DNA of 46,954 bases from the NCBI GenBank assembly GCA_002842345.1, contig PHCU01000026.1, positions 1 to 46,954 of the forward strand, given 5' to 3'. A model generated the notes under the pieces. That model did not search any database. It worked only from the letters and a program-made list of their open reading frames with translations, and was not told the DNA's origin. Positions 32,288 to 40,600 of the stretch are shown here, piece by piece (the first letter of the stretch is position 1; the number at the start of each line of letters is the position of its first letter). Made by a program: the position numbers and the translations under genes. Source of the DNA: Betaproteobacteria bacterium HGW-Betaproteobacteria-12. Its GTDB lineage: Bacteria > Pseudomonadota > Gammaproteobacteria > Burkholderiales > Rhodocyclaceae.

Positions 32288-33583
32288 ATGTCCGTCCAGG
32301 CCCTATACCAGCAAAAGCGCATGTCTGCTGCCGATGCCATCCGCATCGTCAAGAACGGCGACACCATCGTCGTGCCGACCGCCGTCGGCGAACCGCCGTC
32401 GCTGCTGACCGCGCTGTCCGAAGCCCGTCGCGATTTCCGCGGGGTCCAGGTGTCGCAGATCCTGCCGGTGCGCAAGTACGGCTATTTCGATCCGGAAACG
32501 GCCGAGCACGTCCGCCATACCGCCTACTTCTTCAGCGGCGCTTCGCGCGCCGGCGGCCAGGAAGGCTGGATCGACTTCATCCCGGCCTACTTCTCTGAAC
32601 TGCCGGTGCTGATCGACCGCGGCCTGCTGCCGGCCGACGTCGTCTTTTCGATGGCTTCGCCGATGGACGAGCATGGCTTCTTCTCGCTGGCCCTGGCTGC
32701 CGACTACACGATGGCGGCGATCGAGAAGGCGCGCGTCGTGGTGCTGGAAGTGAACCCCAACGTGCCGTTCGCCAACGGCGACTGCCACATCCACATCTCG
32801 CAGGTCGCCGCGCTGTGCGAGAGCGAGGATCCGATCCTCGAAGTCGGCCTGCCGAAGATCGGCCCGGTCCAGGAAGCCATCGGCAAGTACGTCGCCGACA
32901 TGATCCCCAACGGCGCCACGCTGCAGATCGGCTACGGCGGCATTCCCGACGCCGTGGTCATGCAGCTGACCGACAAACACGACCTCGGCATCCATACCGA
33001 AATGGTCGGCGACGGCATCATGACCCTGGTCGAGGCCGGTGTCATCACCAACCGCAAGAAGAACTACCACCACGGCAAGATGCTGGCCACCTTCGCCCTC
33101 GGCTCGAAGAAGCTGTACCAGTTCATGAACCGCAATCCGGCGCTGGAAATGCACCCGGTCGATTTCACCAACGATCCCTTCCTGGCCGGCCAGAACGACA
33201 ACCTGCATGCCATCAACGCCACCATGCAGATCGACTTCATGGGCCAGTGCGGCTCGGAAAGCCTCGGTTTCGCGCCGTATTCCGGCACCGGCGGCCAGGC
33301 CGATTTCGTCCGTGCGGCCAATCGCTCGAACGGCGGCAAGGCCTTCATCGTCCTGCCGTCCACGGCCAAGAACGACACCATCTCGCGCATCGTGCCGACG
33401 CTGTCGGCCGGCACCCACGTGACCACCAGCAAGAACGACATCAACTACGTGGTCACCGAGTTCGGCGTCGCCCAGTTGCGCGGCAAGACCGCCAAGCAGC
33501 GCTGCGAGGCGCTGATCGGCATCGCCCATCCCGACTTCCGCGGCGAATTGCGCGAGGCGGCGAAGAAGATGAATCTGCTCTGA
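32288..33583 (+). CDS. Acetyl-CoA hydrolase/transferase family, 4-hydroxybutyrate CoA-transferase-like
   Basis: 431 residues of the family I CoA-transferase fold. Glu238 in IHTEMVGDG coincides in position and context with the catalytic Glu of clostridial 4-hydroxybutyrate CoA-transferase. QCGSESLGFAPYSGTGGQADF forms the CoA/oxyanion loop, and the N-terminal half carries SPMDEHGFFSLALAADYT. It would move CoA between acetyl-CoA and a short-chain or hydroxy acid in the cytosol. Exact substrates (4-hydroxybutyrate, butyrate, propionate) cannot be decided. ATG 32288 has an AGGAGA site 8 bases upstream. It is followed by two strong hairpins and appears monocistronic. Confidence 0.85.
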   Translation: MSVQALYQQKRMSAADAIRIVKNGDTIVVPTAVGEPPSLLTALSEARRDFRGVQVSQILPVRKYGYFDPETAEHVRHTAYFFSGASRAGGQEGWIDFIPAYFSELPVLIDRGLLPADVVFSMASPMDEHGFFSLALAADYTMAAIEKARVVVLEVNPNVPFANGDCHIHISQVAALCESEDPILEVGLPKIGPVQEAIGKYVADMIPNGATLQIGYGGIPDAVVMQLTDKHDLGIHTEMVGDGIMTLVEAGVITNRKKNYHHGKMLATFALGSKKLYQFMNRNPALEMHPVDFTNDPFLAGQNDNLHAINATMQIDFMGQCGSESLGFAPYSGTGGQADFVRAANRSNGGKAFIVLPSTAKNDTISRIVPTLSAGTHVTTSKNDINYVVTEFGVAQLRGKTAKQRCEALIGIAHPDFRGELREAAKKMNLL

Positions 33584-33604
33584 GACCTGGGCCGCCCGCC
33601 AGCG

Positions 33605-33662
33605 CCCCTGCCCGCTACGGGCAGGGGGCGCAAACGCCGCGCTGGCGCACGGCGTTTGCGCC
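33605..33662 (+). terminator. Tandem hairpins after the CoA-transferase gene
   Basis: Two adjacent perfect stems: CCCCTGCCCG/CGGGCAGGGG with a CTA loop (33605-33627), then GGCGCAAACGCCG/CGGCGTTTGCGCC, 13 bp with a 10-base loop (33627-33662). No T-tract follows, so this may be a Rho-assisted terminator or an RNA-stabilising structure. Confidence 0.65.
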
Positions 33663-33745
33663 AGCCGCTTACAAACTGTAGCAATTTTCTCCCGCTGCCC
33701 GGGCGCAGTTCGACTAATGTTGAAGGGCAAGCCATGGAGGTCAAG

Positions 33746-34060
33746 ATGAAAGCAGCAAGATTCCTGGCGACCCTGCTCTGTCTGATGCTGGTGGCCGTCA
33801 GTAGCGTTTCGGCACACGGTGGCCGAGGCCGGATCGGCATCCATTTCGGTCATTACTGGGGGCCTGGGTTCTATCCCTCCCCGTGGTACTACCAGCCGAC
33901 CATCGTCGTTCCGCCGCCGCAGCCGACGGTCTATATCGAACAGTCCGTCGCTCCGGGCGGCAATTTCTGGCATTACTGCCGGAGTGTCGGGGGCTACTAC
34001 CCCTATGTTCAGGCGTGTCCGGAAGGCTGGCTGAAAGTATTGCCGGATGCGGAGAGATAA
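33746..34060 (+). CDS. Small secreted Tyr/Trp/Pro-rich protein
   Basis: 104 residues. After a signal peptide (ARFLATLLCLMLVAVSSVSA) comes a His/Gly/aromatic-rich stretch (HFGHYWGPGFYPSPWYY), a proline run and a C-terminal domain FWHYCRSVGGYYPYVQACPEGWLKV with two cysteines. This C-terminal pattern occurs in many small betaproteobacterial envelope proteins of unknown function. ATG 33746 is preferred over ATG 33734 because the GGAGG at 33736-33740 then serves as its ribosome site. It precedes the glycine-zipper lipoprotein gene by 3 bases. Confidence 0.75.
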   Translation: MKAARFLATLLCLMLVAVSSVSAHGGRGRIGIHFGHYWGPGFYPSPWYYQPTIVVPPPQPTVYIEQSVAPGGNFWHYCRSVGGYYPYVQACPEGWLKVLPDAER

Positions 34061-34063
34061 ACC

Positions 34064-34594
34064 ATGACTGACCATATCCTGCCTATGCGGCATCTCGCTC
34101 TGCTCGGTTCGGTACTGCTGCTCGGCGCCTGTACCATCCTGCCGACCGGCCCCAGCGTCATGACGCTGCCCGGGAGCGGCCGGACCCTCGAGGCCTTCCG
34201 GGCCGACGACAGTCTTTGCCGCGATTACGCGTATCACCAGGTTGGCGGCAAGACCGCTATGCAGGCGGCGCAGCAGTCGGCGGTAACCAGTGCCGCTGTC
34301 GGCACGGCCGTCGGGGCGCTGGCCGGTGCCGCCATCGGCGGCGATAGCCGGGGTGCCGCCGTCGGCGCCGGTGCCGGTCTGTTGCTGGGAAGCGCTGCCG
34401 GCTCAGAGGCGGCCCGTGGTTCCGGTATCGGCACCCAGCGCCACTACGACAACGCCTATATCCAGTGCATGTATACCAAGGGTCACCGGGTGCCGGTGCC
34501 GGCCAACATGTCTTACCAGGGCGCCGTGCGGGCTACCGATGCCGGCATCCCGCCACCGCCACCGGGGGCGCCACCGGCACCGCCGGCGCGTTGA
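34064..34594 (+). CDS. Glycine-zipper outer-membrane lipoprotein
   Basis: 176 residues. A lipobox LLGAC ends the signal sequence, so the mature protein is a lipoprotein. The centre has a glycine zipper (AVGTAVGALAGAAIGG and [16 protein letters not shown]) able to insert in membranes, flanked by HYDNAYIQCMYTKGHRVP, a motif shared with many SlyB/YMGG-like proteins. The C-terminus is a poly-proline tail. A second start at 34085 (MRHLAL) would give a more usual signal length. Co-transcribed with the preceding small secreted protein; probably envelope structure or stress related. Confidence 0.8.
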   Translation: MTDHILPMRHLALLGSVLLLGACTILPTGPSVMTLPGSGRTLEAFRADDSLCRDYAYHQVGGKTAMQAAQQSAVTSAAVGTAVGALAGAAIGGDSRGAAVGAGAGLLLGSAAGSEAARGSGIGTQRHYDNAYIQCMYTKGHRVPVPANMSYQGAVRATDAGIPPPPPGAPPAPPAR

Positions 34595-34646
34595 AGCTTA
34601 TTGGCGCCGCCGTCCGCTGAGGATGGCGGCTGCCGCTGCTAGTCGA

Positions 34647-35612
34647 TCAGGCGACGCCGGCGCTGTGCGCCTGTTGATCCGCCCAGTACGACGAGCGCAC
34701 CATCGGCGCGCAGGCAGCGCCGGTGAAGCCCATCTTCTTCGCTTCTTCCTCGTACATCCTGAAGATGTCCGGATGGACGTAGCGCGTTACCGGCAGGTGA
34801 TGGCCTGATGGTGCCAGGTACTGGCCGATGGTCAGCATCTCGACGTCGTGGGCGCGCAGGTCGCGCATGACTTCGAGGATTTCCTCGTCAGTTTCGCCCA
34901 GGCCGACCATCAGGCCCGACTTGGTCGAGACCTTCGGGTAGCGTGCCTTGAACTGCTTGAGGAATTCCAGTGAGTGCTGGTAGTCGGCGCCGGGGCGGGC
35001 CTGCTTGTACAGGCGCGGGACCGTTTCCATGTTGTGGTTCAGCACGTCGGGCAGGGCGCCGCCGAGCACTTCCAGGGCGACCTCCATGCGGCCGCGGAAA
35101 TCCGGTACCAGGGTTTCGACGGTCGTGGTCGGCGACAGCTCGCGGACATGGCTGATGACATCGACGAAGTGCTGGGCGCCGCCGTCGCGCAAGTCGTCGC
35201 GATCGACGCTGGTGATCACGACATAACGCAGCTTTAGCGCGGCGACCGACTCGGCCAGTTCGCGCGGTTCGTCCGCGTTGGGCGGTAGCGGCTGGCCGTG
35301 GCCGACGTCGCAGAACGGGCAGCGGCGGGTGCAGATGTCGCCGAGGATCATGAAGGTCGCCGTGCCGCGGCCGAAGCATTCGCCGATATTGGGGCAGGCT
35401 GCTTCTTCGCAGACGGTGTGCAGCTTCTTCTCGCGCAGCATGGTCTTGATTTCGCCGAAGCGGCCGGCACTGTTGCCGGCCTTGACGCGAATCCACTCGG
35501 GTTTGCGCAGCGGGGTATCGACCGGCACGATCTTGATCGGGATGCGCGCGGTTTTCAGTTCGCCTTTTTGCTTGATGCCTTTTTGTTTCACGCTGCCTGC
35601 GTTGTCTGCCAT
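34647..35612 (-). CDS. lipA: Lipoyl synthase
   Basis: 321 residues, radical-SAM enzyme that inserts two sulfurs into octanoyl groups on lipoyl domains. The auxiliary cluster cysteines Cys68, Cys73, Cys79 ([13 protein letters not shown]) and radical-SAM cysteines Cys94, Cys98, Cys101 (CTRRCPFC) are all present, as is the C-terminal RSSYWADQ arginine-serine motif. The start at 35612 lies 2 bases after the lipB stop; a longer open frame into lipB is not LipA sequence. Last gene of the five-gene minus-strand operon. Confidence 0.97.
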   Translation of the reverse strand: MADNAGSVKQKGIKQKGELKTARIPIKIVPVDTPLRKPEWIRVKAGNSAGRFGEIKTMLREKKLHTVCEEAACPNIGECFGRGTATFMILGDICTRRCPFCDVGHGQPLPPNADEPRELAESVAALKLRYVVITSVDRDDLRDGGAQHFVDVISHVRELSPTTTVETLVPDFRGRMEVALEVLGGALPDVLNHNMETVPRLYKQARPGADYQHSLEFLKQFKARYPKVSTKSGLMVGLGETDEEILEVMRDLRAHDVEMLTIGQYLAPSGHHLPVTRYVHPDIFRMYEEEAKKMGFTGAACAPMVRSSYWADQQAHSAGVA

Positions 35613-35614
35613 TT

Positions 35615-36223
35615 CTATTTGTCCAGTTGCTGTAGCAAGTGTTGCGAAAGTTGCTCGCCGGCCTCGTGAGCGGTGAGCGGAATGTTCAGGTCCTTGGTCT
35701 GGATGACCTTCAGCCCAGCATAGCCGCAGGGATTGATGGCGGCAAAGGGGGAAAGATCCATGTCGACATTGAGCGACACGCCGTGGTAGCTGCAGCCATT
35801 GCGGATGCGCAGGCCGAGGGCGGCAACCTTGGCGTCGCCGACATAGACGCCGGGCGCGCCGTCGCGGCGTGCGGCGGCGACGCCGTAAGCGGCGAGCAGG
35901 TCGATGACGCCTTGCTCGATGGCCGTGACCAGTTCGCGCACCTTGATTTTCAGGCGCGACAGGTCGAGCAGCAGGTAGATCACCACCTGGCCGGGGCCGT
36001 GGTAGGTGACCTGACCGCCTCGGTCGATCTTGATGGTGGGGATGCCGACGTCGCGCAGGATGTGCTCCGGCTTGCCGGCCTGGCCCAGCGTGTAGACCGG
36101 CGGATGCTCGACGACCCACAGTTCGTCCGGCGTTTCGGCGCTGCGGGTGGCGGTGAAGTCCTGCATGGCGCGAAAGGTCGGTTCGTAGTCGACCCGCCCC
36201 AGGCGTTTAACGACGACGTTCAC
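35615..36223 (-). CDS. lipB: Octanoyl-[acyl-carrier-protein]-protein N-octanoyltransferase
   Basis: 202 residues. LipB motifs are intact: [21 protein letters not shown] (about 68-88), Lys132 and [26 protein letters not shown] with the acyl-thioester Cys166. It moves octanoate from ACP to lipoyl domains, the step before LipA. The start is GTG, 1 base after the ybeD stop, so it relies on coupled translation. Confidence 0.96.
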   Translation of the reverse strand: MNVVVKRLGRVDYEPTFRAMQDFTATRSAETPDELWVVEHPPVYTLGQAGKPEHILRDVGIPTIKIDRGGQVTYHGPGQVVIYLLLDLSRLKIKVRELVTAIEQGVIDLLAAYGVAAARRDGAPGVYVGDAKVAALGLRIRNGCSYHGVSLNVDMDLSPFAAINPCGYAGLKVIQTKDLNIPLTAHEAGEQLSQHLLQQLDK

Positions 36224-36224
36224 C

Positions 36225-36494
36225 TTAGAGGACGACCTTCACCAGCGGATGGGCGGTCAGGTCGGTGTACAAGGCGTCGAGTTGTGGCTTCGAGGTGGCG
36301 ACCACGGTGCAGGTCAGGCTCAGGTAGTTGCCGCCGGAACTGGCACGCATTTCCATCGTCGCGCCATCGAAGTCGGGAGCGTGCCGGGTGACGATGGTCA
36401 GCACGACCTGGGCGAGTTCGTCGTGCGCCTTGCCCATGATCTTCAGGGGAAAGTCGCAGGGAAATTCGAGCAGGGTGTCCTTGTACGAAGCCAT
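36225..36494 (-). CDS. ybeD: DUF493 family protein YbeD
   Basis: 89 residues with a small ACT-like alpha/beta fold: [46 protein letters not shown] and [11 protein letters not shown]. It is conserved upstream of lipB in many proteobacteria, as here, and is suspected to have a regulatory role linked to lipoate; the function is not proven. Gaps to both neighbours are one base. Confidence 0.92.
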   Translation of the reverse strand: MASYKDTLLEFPCDFPLKIMGKAHDELAQVVLTIVTRHAPDFDGATMEMRASSGGNYLSLTCTVVATSKPQLDALYTDLTAHPLVKVVL

Positions 36495-36495
36495 C

Positions 36496-37371
36496 TCAGC
36501 CTTTGCGCATTACTGTGTTCTTGAAATCCTGATACCACTGCCACATCCGTTCGCCGACCGGGCCGGGCCGGCCGTAACCGACTGGCTGTCCGTCGAGCCT
36601 GGTGATCGCCAGCACTTCCTTGGTCGATGAGGTCATCCAGACCTCGTCGGCGGCGCGAAGTTCCGCTTCCGTGATTTCGCGCACCTCGGTTGGCTGGCCG
36701 TGACGGGCGGCCAGTTCGAGAATCACTTCGTAGGTGATTCCGGGCAGCATCAATTGCGTCTTGGGCGGCGCCAGCAGCACCCCGTCCTTGACCACGAAAA
36801 TATTCGAGGCGGCACCTTCCTTGAGGTAGCCGTCGCGGATCAGCAGCGCTTCGGCGCAGCCCTGGTCGACCGCCTGCTGGCGGGCCAGCACATTGGCCAG
36901 CAGCGAGATGACCTTGAGGTCGCAGCGGCTCCAGCGCAGGTCGGGCACGGTGATCGCCGAAACGCCGCTGGCCCGTACTGCCGCCGCCGTGGTCACCAGC
37001 GGCGAAGCGAAGGCGAACACGGTCGGCGCCACGCTGGCCGGCGGGAAGGCATGATCCCGCTTGTTGTCGGCGCCGCGCGTGACCTGCAGATAGATGGACT
37101 GGTCATCCCAGGGGGCGGCAGCGATCAGCCTGGCAATGAGCGCTTGCCAGTCGGCGATCGCCAGCGGTGAGACCAGCTTGATGCCGGCGAGCGTCGCCTG
37201 CAGTCGGTCTAGGTGTTCGTCGAGGCGGAAGGCCTGGCGCGAATAGACCGGAATCACTTCATAGACGCCGTCGCCGTAGAGAAAGCCGCGGTCGAGCGGC
37301 GAGACGCCGGCTTCGGCCAGCGGCAGGAACTGGCCGTTCAGGTAGACGGGATCGGCGACGAAAGGCGTCAT
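36496..37371 (-). CDS. dat: D-amino-acid transaminase (class IV aminotransferase)
   Basis: 291 residues, fold-type IV PLP enzyme. GFLYGDGVYEVIPVY at about 29-43 is the D-AAT/BCAT signature, Lys153 in RCDLKVISLLANVLARQ is the PLP lysine, and the C-terminal domain has EVWMTSSTKEVLAITRLDG as in D-amino-acid aminotransferases. It interconverts D-Ala/D-Glu and their 2-oxoacids. The start at 37371 is 5 bases after the carboxypeptidase stop. Its pairing with a D,D-carboxypeptidase that releases D-alanine suggests recycling of D-Ala. A branched-chain aminotransferase activity is less likely. Confidence 0.88.
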   Translation of the reverse strand: MTPFVADPVYLNGQFLPLAEAGVSPLDRGFLYGDGVYEVIPVYSRQAFRLDEHLDRLQATLAGIKLVSPLAIADWQALIARLIAAAPWDDQSIYLQVTRGADNKRDHAFPPASVAPTVFAFASPLVTTAAAVRASGVSAITVPDLRWSRCDLKVISLLANVLARQQAVDQGCAEALLIRDGYLKEGAASNIFVVKDGVLLAPPKTQLMLPGITYEVILELAARHGQPTEVREITEAELRAADEVWMTSSTKEVLAITRLDGQPVGYGRPGPVGERMWQWYQDFKNTVMRKG

Positions 37372-37376
37372 GTCGG

Positions 37377-38516
37377 TCAGTTGAACCAGAGTTTGACGGT
37401 ATCGAGGGCGCGGCCGACGATGCCCGCCACCGGGACGGTTTCCAGGGCGACCACCGGGTAGTCGCCGTAGGCCTTGCCGTCGACGCTGACCTTCAGCGTG
37501 GCAACCGGCTGGCCGACGCGTACCGGTGCCATCAGCGGCTGTAGCGAGACCAGGTGCACGGTGATCTTGTCGGCCTGGCCCTTGGGTAGGGCGATGATGA
37601 GGTCGTTCTCGAAGCCGGCCTTGAGCTGATTCTGCGCCCCCTTCCAGACGCGCAGCGAGGAGACGGTCTGGCCCTTGGTGTACAGCGGCACGGCGTCGTA
37701 GGACAGGAAGCCCCAGTTGAGCAGCTTCAGCGATTCGCTGGTGCGGGTCGCATCCGAAGCGGTGCCCAGCACCACCGACAGCAGGCGGCGCGGGCCGCGC
37801 TGGGCGGAAGAAATCAGGCAGTAGCCGGCGGCTTCGGTGTGGCCGGTCTTCAGACCGTCGACAGTCGGATCGAGCCAGAGCAGGCGATTGCGGTTGGGTT
37901 GCTTGATTTTGTTGTAGGTGTAGTCCTTCATCGAGTAGTAACGGCGGTACTCCTCGGGGAAGTCGCGAATCAGTGCGGCGGCCAGGATCGACAGGTCGCG
38001 CGCCGTGGTGAAGTGCTGCGGGTCGGGCAGGCCGGTGGCGTTCTTGAAGCTGGAGTTCTTCATGCCCAGCCGCTGCGCCTCGCGATTCATCATCTGCGCG
38101 AAATTTTCCTCGCTGCCGGCAATGCCCTCGGCCAGCACGACGCAGGCATCGTTGCCAGACTGCACGATGACCCCCTTGATCAGGTCGTCGACCGGCACCT
38201 GGTGGCCGACGCGGACGAACATCTTGGAGCCGCCGGTGCGCCAGGCCTTCTCGGAAACCGGCAAGGTCTGGTCGAGGGCCAGCGTCTTCTGGCGCAGCGC
38301 CGAGAAGGTCAGGTAGGCCGTCATCAGCTTGGTCAGCGAGGCCGGGTCCAGGCGCTCGTCGGGTTTTTCGGCGCTGAGGAGCTGGCCGGATCCCATCTCC
38401 AGCAGTAGCCAGGACTTGGCCGCCAGGGCGGGCGGAATCGGCAGGGTCTGGGCGAGCGCCTGAGTGGCGCACAGAACGCCGAGAAGACAGAGGAAAGCTT
38501 TGTGAAACAGTGACAT
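37377..38516 (-). CDS. D-alanyl-D-alanine carboxypeptidase (PBP5/6 family)
   Basis: 379 residues with a signal peptide (FLCLLGVLCATQALA) and all three penicillin-binding motifs: SLTK (Ser60-Lys63), SGN (Ser120-Asn122) and KTG (Lys223-Gly225). The C-terminal PBP5-type domain ends in an amphipathic helix (VAGIVGRALDTVKLWFN) that would anchor it on the outer face of the inner membrane. It trims the terminal D-Ala of peptidoglycan pentapeptides. First gene of the operon with dat, ybeD, lipB and lipA. Confidence 0.95.
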   Translation of the reverse strand: MSLFHKAFLCLLGVLCATQALAQTLPIPPALAAKSWLLLEMGSGQLLSAEKPDERLDPASLTKLMTAYLTFSALRQKTLALDQTLPVSEKAWRTGGSKMFVRVGHQVPVDDLIKGVIVQSGNDACVVLAEGIAGSEENFAQMMNREAQRLGMKNSSFKNATGLPDPQHFTTARDLSILAAALIRDFPEEYRRYYSMKDYTYNKIKQPNRNRLLWLDPTVDGLKTGHTEAAGYCLISSAQRGPRRLLSVVLGTASDATRTSESLKLLNWGFLSYDAVPLYTKGQTVSSLRVWKGAQNQLKAGFENDLIIALPKGQADKITVHLVSLQPLMAPVRVGQPVATLKVSVDGKAYGDYPVVALETVPVAGIVGRALDTVKLWFN

Positions 38517-38547
38517 GTAATTTTCTTGGGGATGCGTTGGGGGGTGA

Positions 38548-38553
38548 ATTATA
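38548..38553 (-). promoter_or_regulatory. Candidate -10 element for the carboxypeptidase-lip operon
   Basis: A perfect TATAAT on the minus strand, 31 bases before the carboxypeptidase ATG; it overlaps the stop codon of the nhaR-like gene. No good -35 is seen at normal spacing, so assignment is tentative. Confidence 0.4.
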
Positions 38554-39457
38554 CCCCTGGCTCAGCTACACCCCCGTCACTGTCGGCACACAGGACCTCG
38601 ATCGCCGGGTGGCGGATGCGCCGCTCGTTCGATATTGCATAGATCTGTTCGCTGACCCCGTCCATGGCACCGAGCGGCAGGGCGTCGAGTTGCGTCGCCA
38701 CCTGGCTGGCCAGCGCCAGCGGGGCGGGAAAGATGCCCAGGCCGCCGCGGCCGAAGGTGGTCATCAGCGCGCTGTCTTCGAATTCACCAACGATGTTCGG
38801 CTGGGCGCCGACGCCTTCCAGCCAGCGTTCGATGTGGTTGCGCAGCGCGTTATGGCGCGTCGGCAACAGCAGCGGCGCGCCGGTGAGGCTGCGGGGGAAG
38901 TCGGGACGGTAGCGTTCGGCGAGCTCATTCGTGGCGAACAGCCCGGTGGCGAACTCCCCGAGATGCCGGCTGAATAGCTTCAGATTGCCGCCCAGCGGCG
39001 CCGGTCGGTCGGTCAGGACGACATCGAGGCGATGCAGCGCGAGATCGGCGAGCAGGACTTCAAATTCGCCTTCGTCGCAGATCAGGCGAACGTCGGCAGT
39101 CATCGCCGTGACCTTGGATAACAGGCGATAGGCCAGCAGTTTCGGAATGCCATCGGATATGCCGGCGCGCAGGCGCAGCGTCGCATCGTTGCCGCTGCTC
39201 TGCACGGCGTCGACCAGCGCATCGCCGAGCTGGAAGATGCGGTCGGCGTAGGTGAGCGCGGCACGGCCGGCCTCGCTCAGCACCAGGCCGCGTCCCTGGC
39301 TGTTGAACAGTGCCTTGCCGAGTTGGCGTTCGAGCAGCGAGAGCTGGCCGCTGATGGTCTGCACGGCGACGCCGAGGCGCTCTGCGGCGCGGGTAATGCT
39401 GCCTTCGTGGGCGACAACCCAGAAGTAATGCAGGTGCTTGAAATTGAGCGGTGTCAT
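38549..39457 (-). CDS. nhaR: LysR-family transcriptional regulator, NhaR-like
   Basis: 302 residues. The N-terminal winged HTH (FKHLHYFWVVAHEGSITRAAERLGVAVQTISGQLSLLERQLG) closely follows NhaR, including the YFWVVA and QTISGQL segments. An effector domain follows (VRLICDEGEFEVLLADLALHRLDVVLTDRPAP). NhaR of E. coli activates a sodium/proton antiporter in response to sodium; no antiporter is nearby here, so the regulon may differ. Divergent from htpX with a 103-base gap. Confidence 0.85.
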   Translation of the reverse strand: MTPLNFKHLHYFWVVAHEGSITRAAERLGVAVQTISGQLSLLERQLGKALFNSQGRGLVLSEAGRAALTYADRIFQLGDALVDAVQSSGNDATLRLRAGISDGIPKLLAYRLLSKVTAMTADVRLICDEGEFEVLLADLALHRLDVVLTDRPAPLGGNLKLFSRHLGEFATGLFATNELAERYRPDFPRSLTGAPLLLPTRHNALRNHIERWLEGVGAQPNIVGEFEDSALMTTFGRGGLGIFPAPLALASQVATQLDALPLGAMDGVSEQIYAISNERRIRHPAIEVLCADSDGGVAEPGV

Positions 39458-39508
39458 CTCGATATAGGAAAAACGAAGAGTGGTTAAATTTTGCTACGGT
39501 TTTTATTG

Positions 39509-39534
39509 GGGCTGCAATGCGTTAGCATCAGCCC
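39509..39534 (+). other. Stem-loop upstream of htpX
   Basis: GGGCTG/CAGCCC outer stem, a two-base bulge (CA), an ATGC/GCAT inner stem and GTTA loop, ending 26 bases before the htpX ATG. It could be a 5'-UTR structure or an operator. No sigma-32 promoter was recognised nearby. Confidence 0.35.
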
Positions 39535-39560
39535 GTAACTTTTTCCGACAGGAGTCCGCC

Positions 39561-40439
39561 ATGAAGCGCGTTCTGCTTTTCCTTGCTACCAACCTCGCCG
39601 TCATGCTGGTGCTCAGCCTCGTCGCCAACCTGCTCGGCGTCAATCGTTTTCTCACCGCCAACGGCATGAATTTCGGCATGTTGCTGGCCTTCGCTGCCCT
39701 CATCGGTTTCGGCGGCGCCTTCATTTCCTTGCTGATGTCAAAGACCATGGCCAAGTGGAGCACCGGCGCTCGGGTCATCGAGCACCCGTCGTCCTCCACC
39801 GAAGTCTGGCTGGTCGATACCGTCGCCCGCCTGGCCAAGCGCGCCAATCTGCCGATGCCGGAAGTGGCGATCTACGACGGCGAGCCGAACGCCTTCGCCA
39901 CCGGCGCGACCAAGAACAGTTCGCTGGTCGCTGTCTCTACCGGCCTGCTGCAGGGCATGACCCGCGACGAAGCCGAGGCCGTGCTGGCGCACGAAGTCGC
40001 CCATATTGCCAACGGCGACATGGTGACGCTGACCTTGATTCAAGGCGTGGTCAACACCTTCGTCATCTTCATCTCGCGCGTCGTCGGCTATCTGGTCGAC
40101 TCCTTCCTGCGGCGCAACGATTCGGAAAGCAGCGGTCCAGGCATCGGCTACATGGTGACCAGCATGATCTGCGAAGTCGTTTTTGGCATTCTGGCCAGCA
40201 TCATCGTCGCCTGGTTCTCCCGTCAGCGCGAGTTTCGCGCCGATGCCGGCGCCGCTGGCCTGATGGGCAGTCCGGTGCCGATGCAGAACGCCCTGCGCCG
40301 CCTTGGCAACCTGCATACCGAACCCTTGCCGCAGAACATGGCGGCCTCCGGTATTGCCGGCGGCATGGGCGGTTTCATGGCCTTGCTGGCGACGCATCCG
40401 CCGCTCGAAGAACGGATAGCCGCGCTCAACCGGAACTGA
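39561..40439 (+). CDS. htpX: Protease HtpX
   Basis: 292 residues, inner-membrane zinc metalloprotease of family M48. Two N-terminal membrane segments ([43 protein letters not shown]), the zinc motif HEVAH (His144-His148), two further hydrophobic segments (about 155-215) and a downstream [14 protein letters not shown] supplying the third ligand. It degrades misfolded membrane proteins with FtsH. ATG 39561 has an AGGAG site 7 bases upstream. A perfect hairpin follows the gene. Confidence 0.96.
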   Translation: MKRVLLFLATNLAVMLVLSLVANLLGVNRFLTANGMNFGMLLAFAALIGFGGAFISLLMSKTMAKWSTGARVIEHPSSSTEVWLVDTVARLAKRANLPMPEVAIYDGEPNAFATGATKNSSLVAVSTGLLQGMTRDEAEAVLAHEVAHIANGDMVTLTLIQGVVNTFVIFISRVVGYLVDSFLRRNDSESSGPGIGYMVTSMICEVVFGILASIIVAWFSRQREFRADAGAAGLMGSPVPMQNALRRLGNLHTEPLPQNMAASGIAGGMGGFMALLATHPPLEERIAALNRN

Positions 40440-40463
40440 TTCGGCAGGGCTGGGCGACGACTG

Positions 40464-40495
40464 AACGGGGTCCATCCTGGTGGCTGGACCCCGTT
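40464..40495 (+). terminator. Terminator-like hairpin after htpX
   Basis: Perfect 11-bp stem AACGGGGTCCA/TGGACCCCGTT with a 10-base loop, followed by AATACTTTTG, a weak T-tract. Probably ends the htpX transcript. Confidence 0.7.
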
Positions 40496-40600
40496 AATAC
40501 TTTTGTAATATGTGGAAGATTTCACAGGTGTCTTTGCCGGTTTTTTGTACGATTTGCTAACCATCCGGGGCCGCTGTGGCCCTGCTCGTTGCGAGTCGGA

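Noticed and set aside
32303..34237. 644-codon minus-strand open frame opposite the CoA-transferase and small secreted genes
   Set aside because: It runs through the tandem hairpins and two intergenic regions and is Asp/His/Gly/Arg-rich without any recognisable domain.
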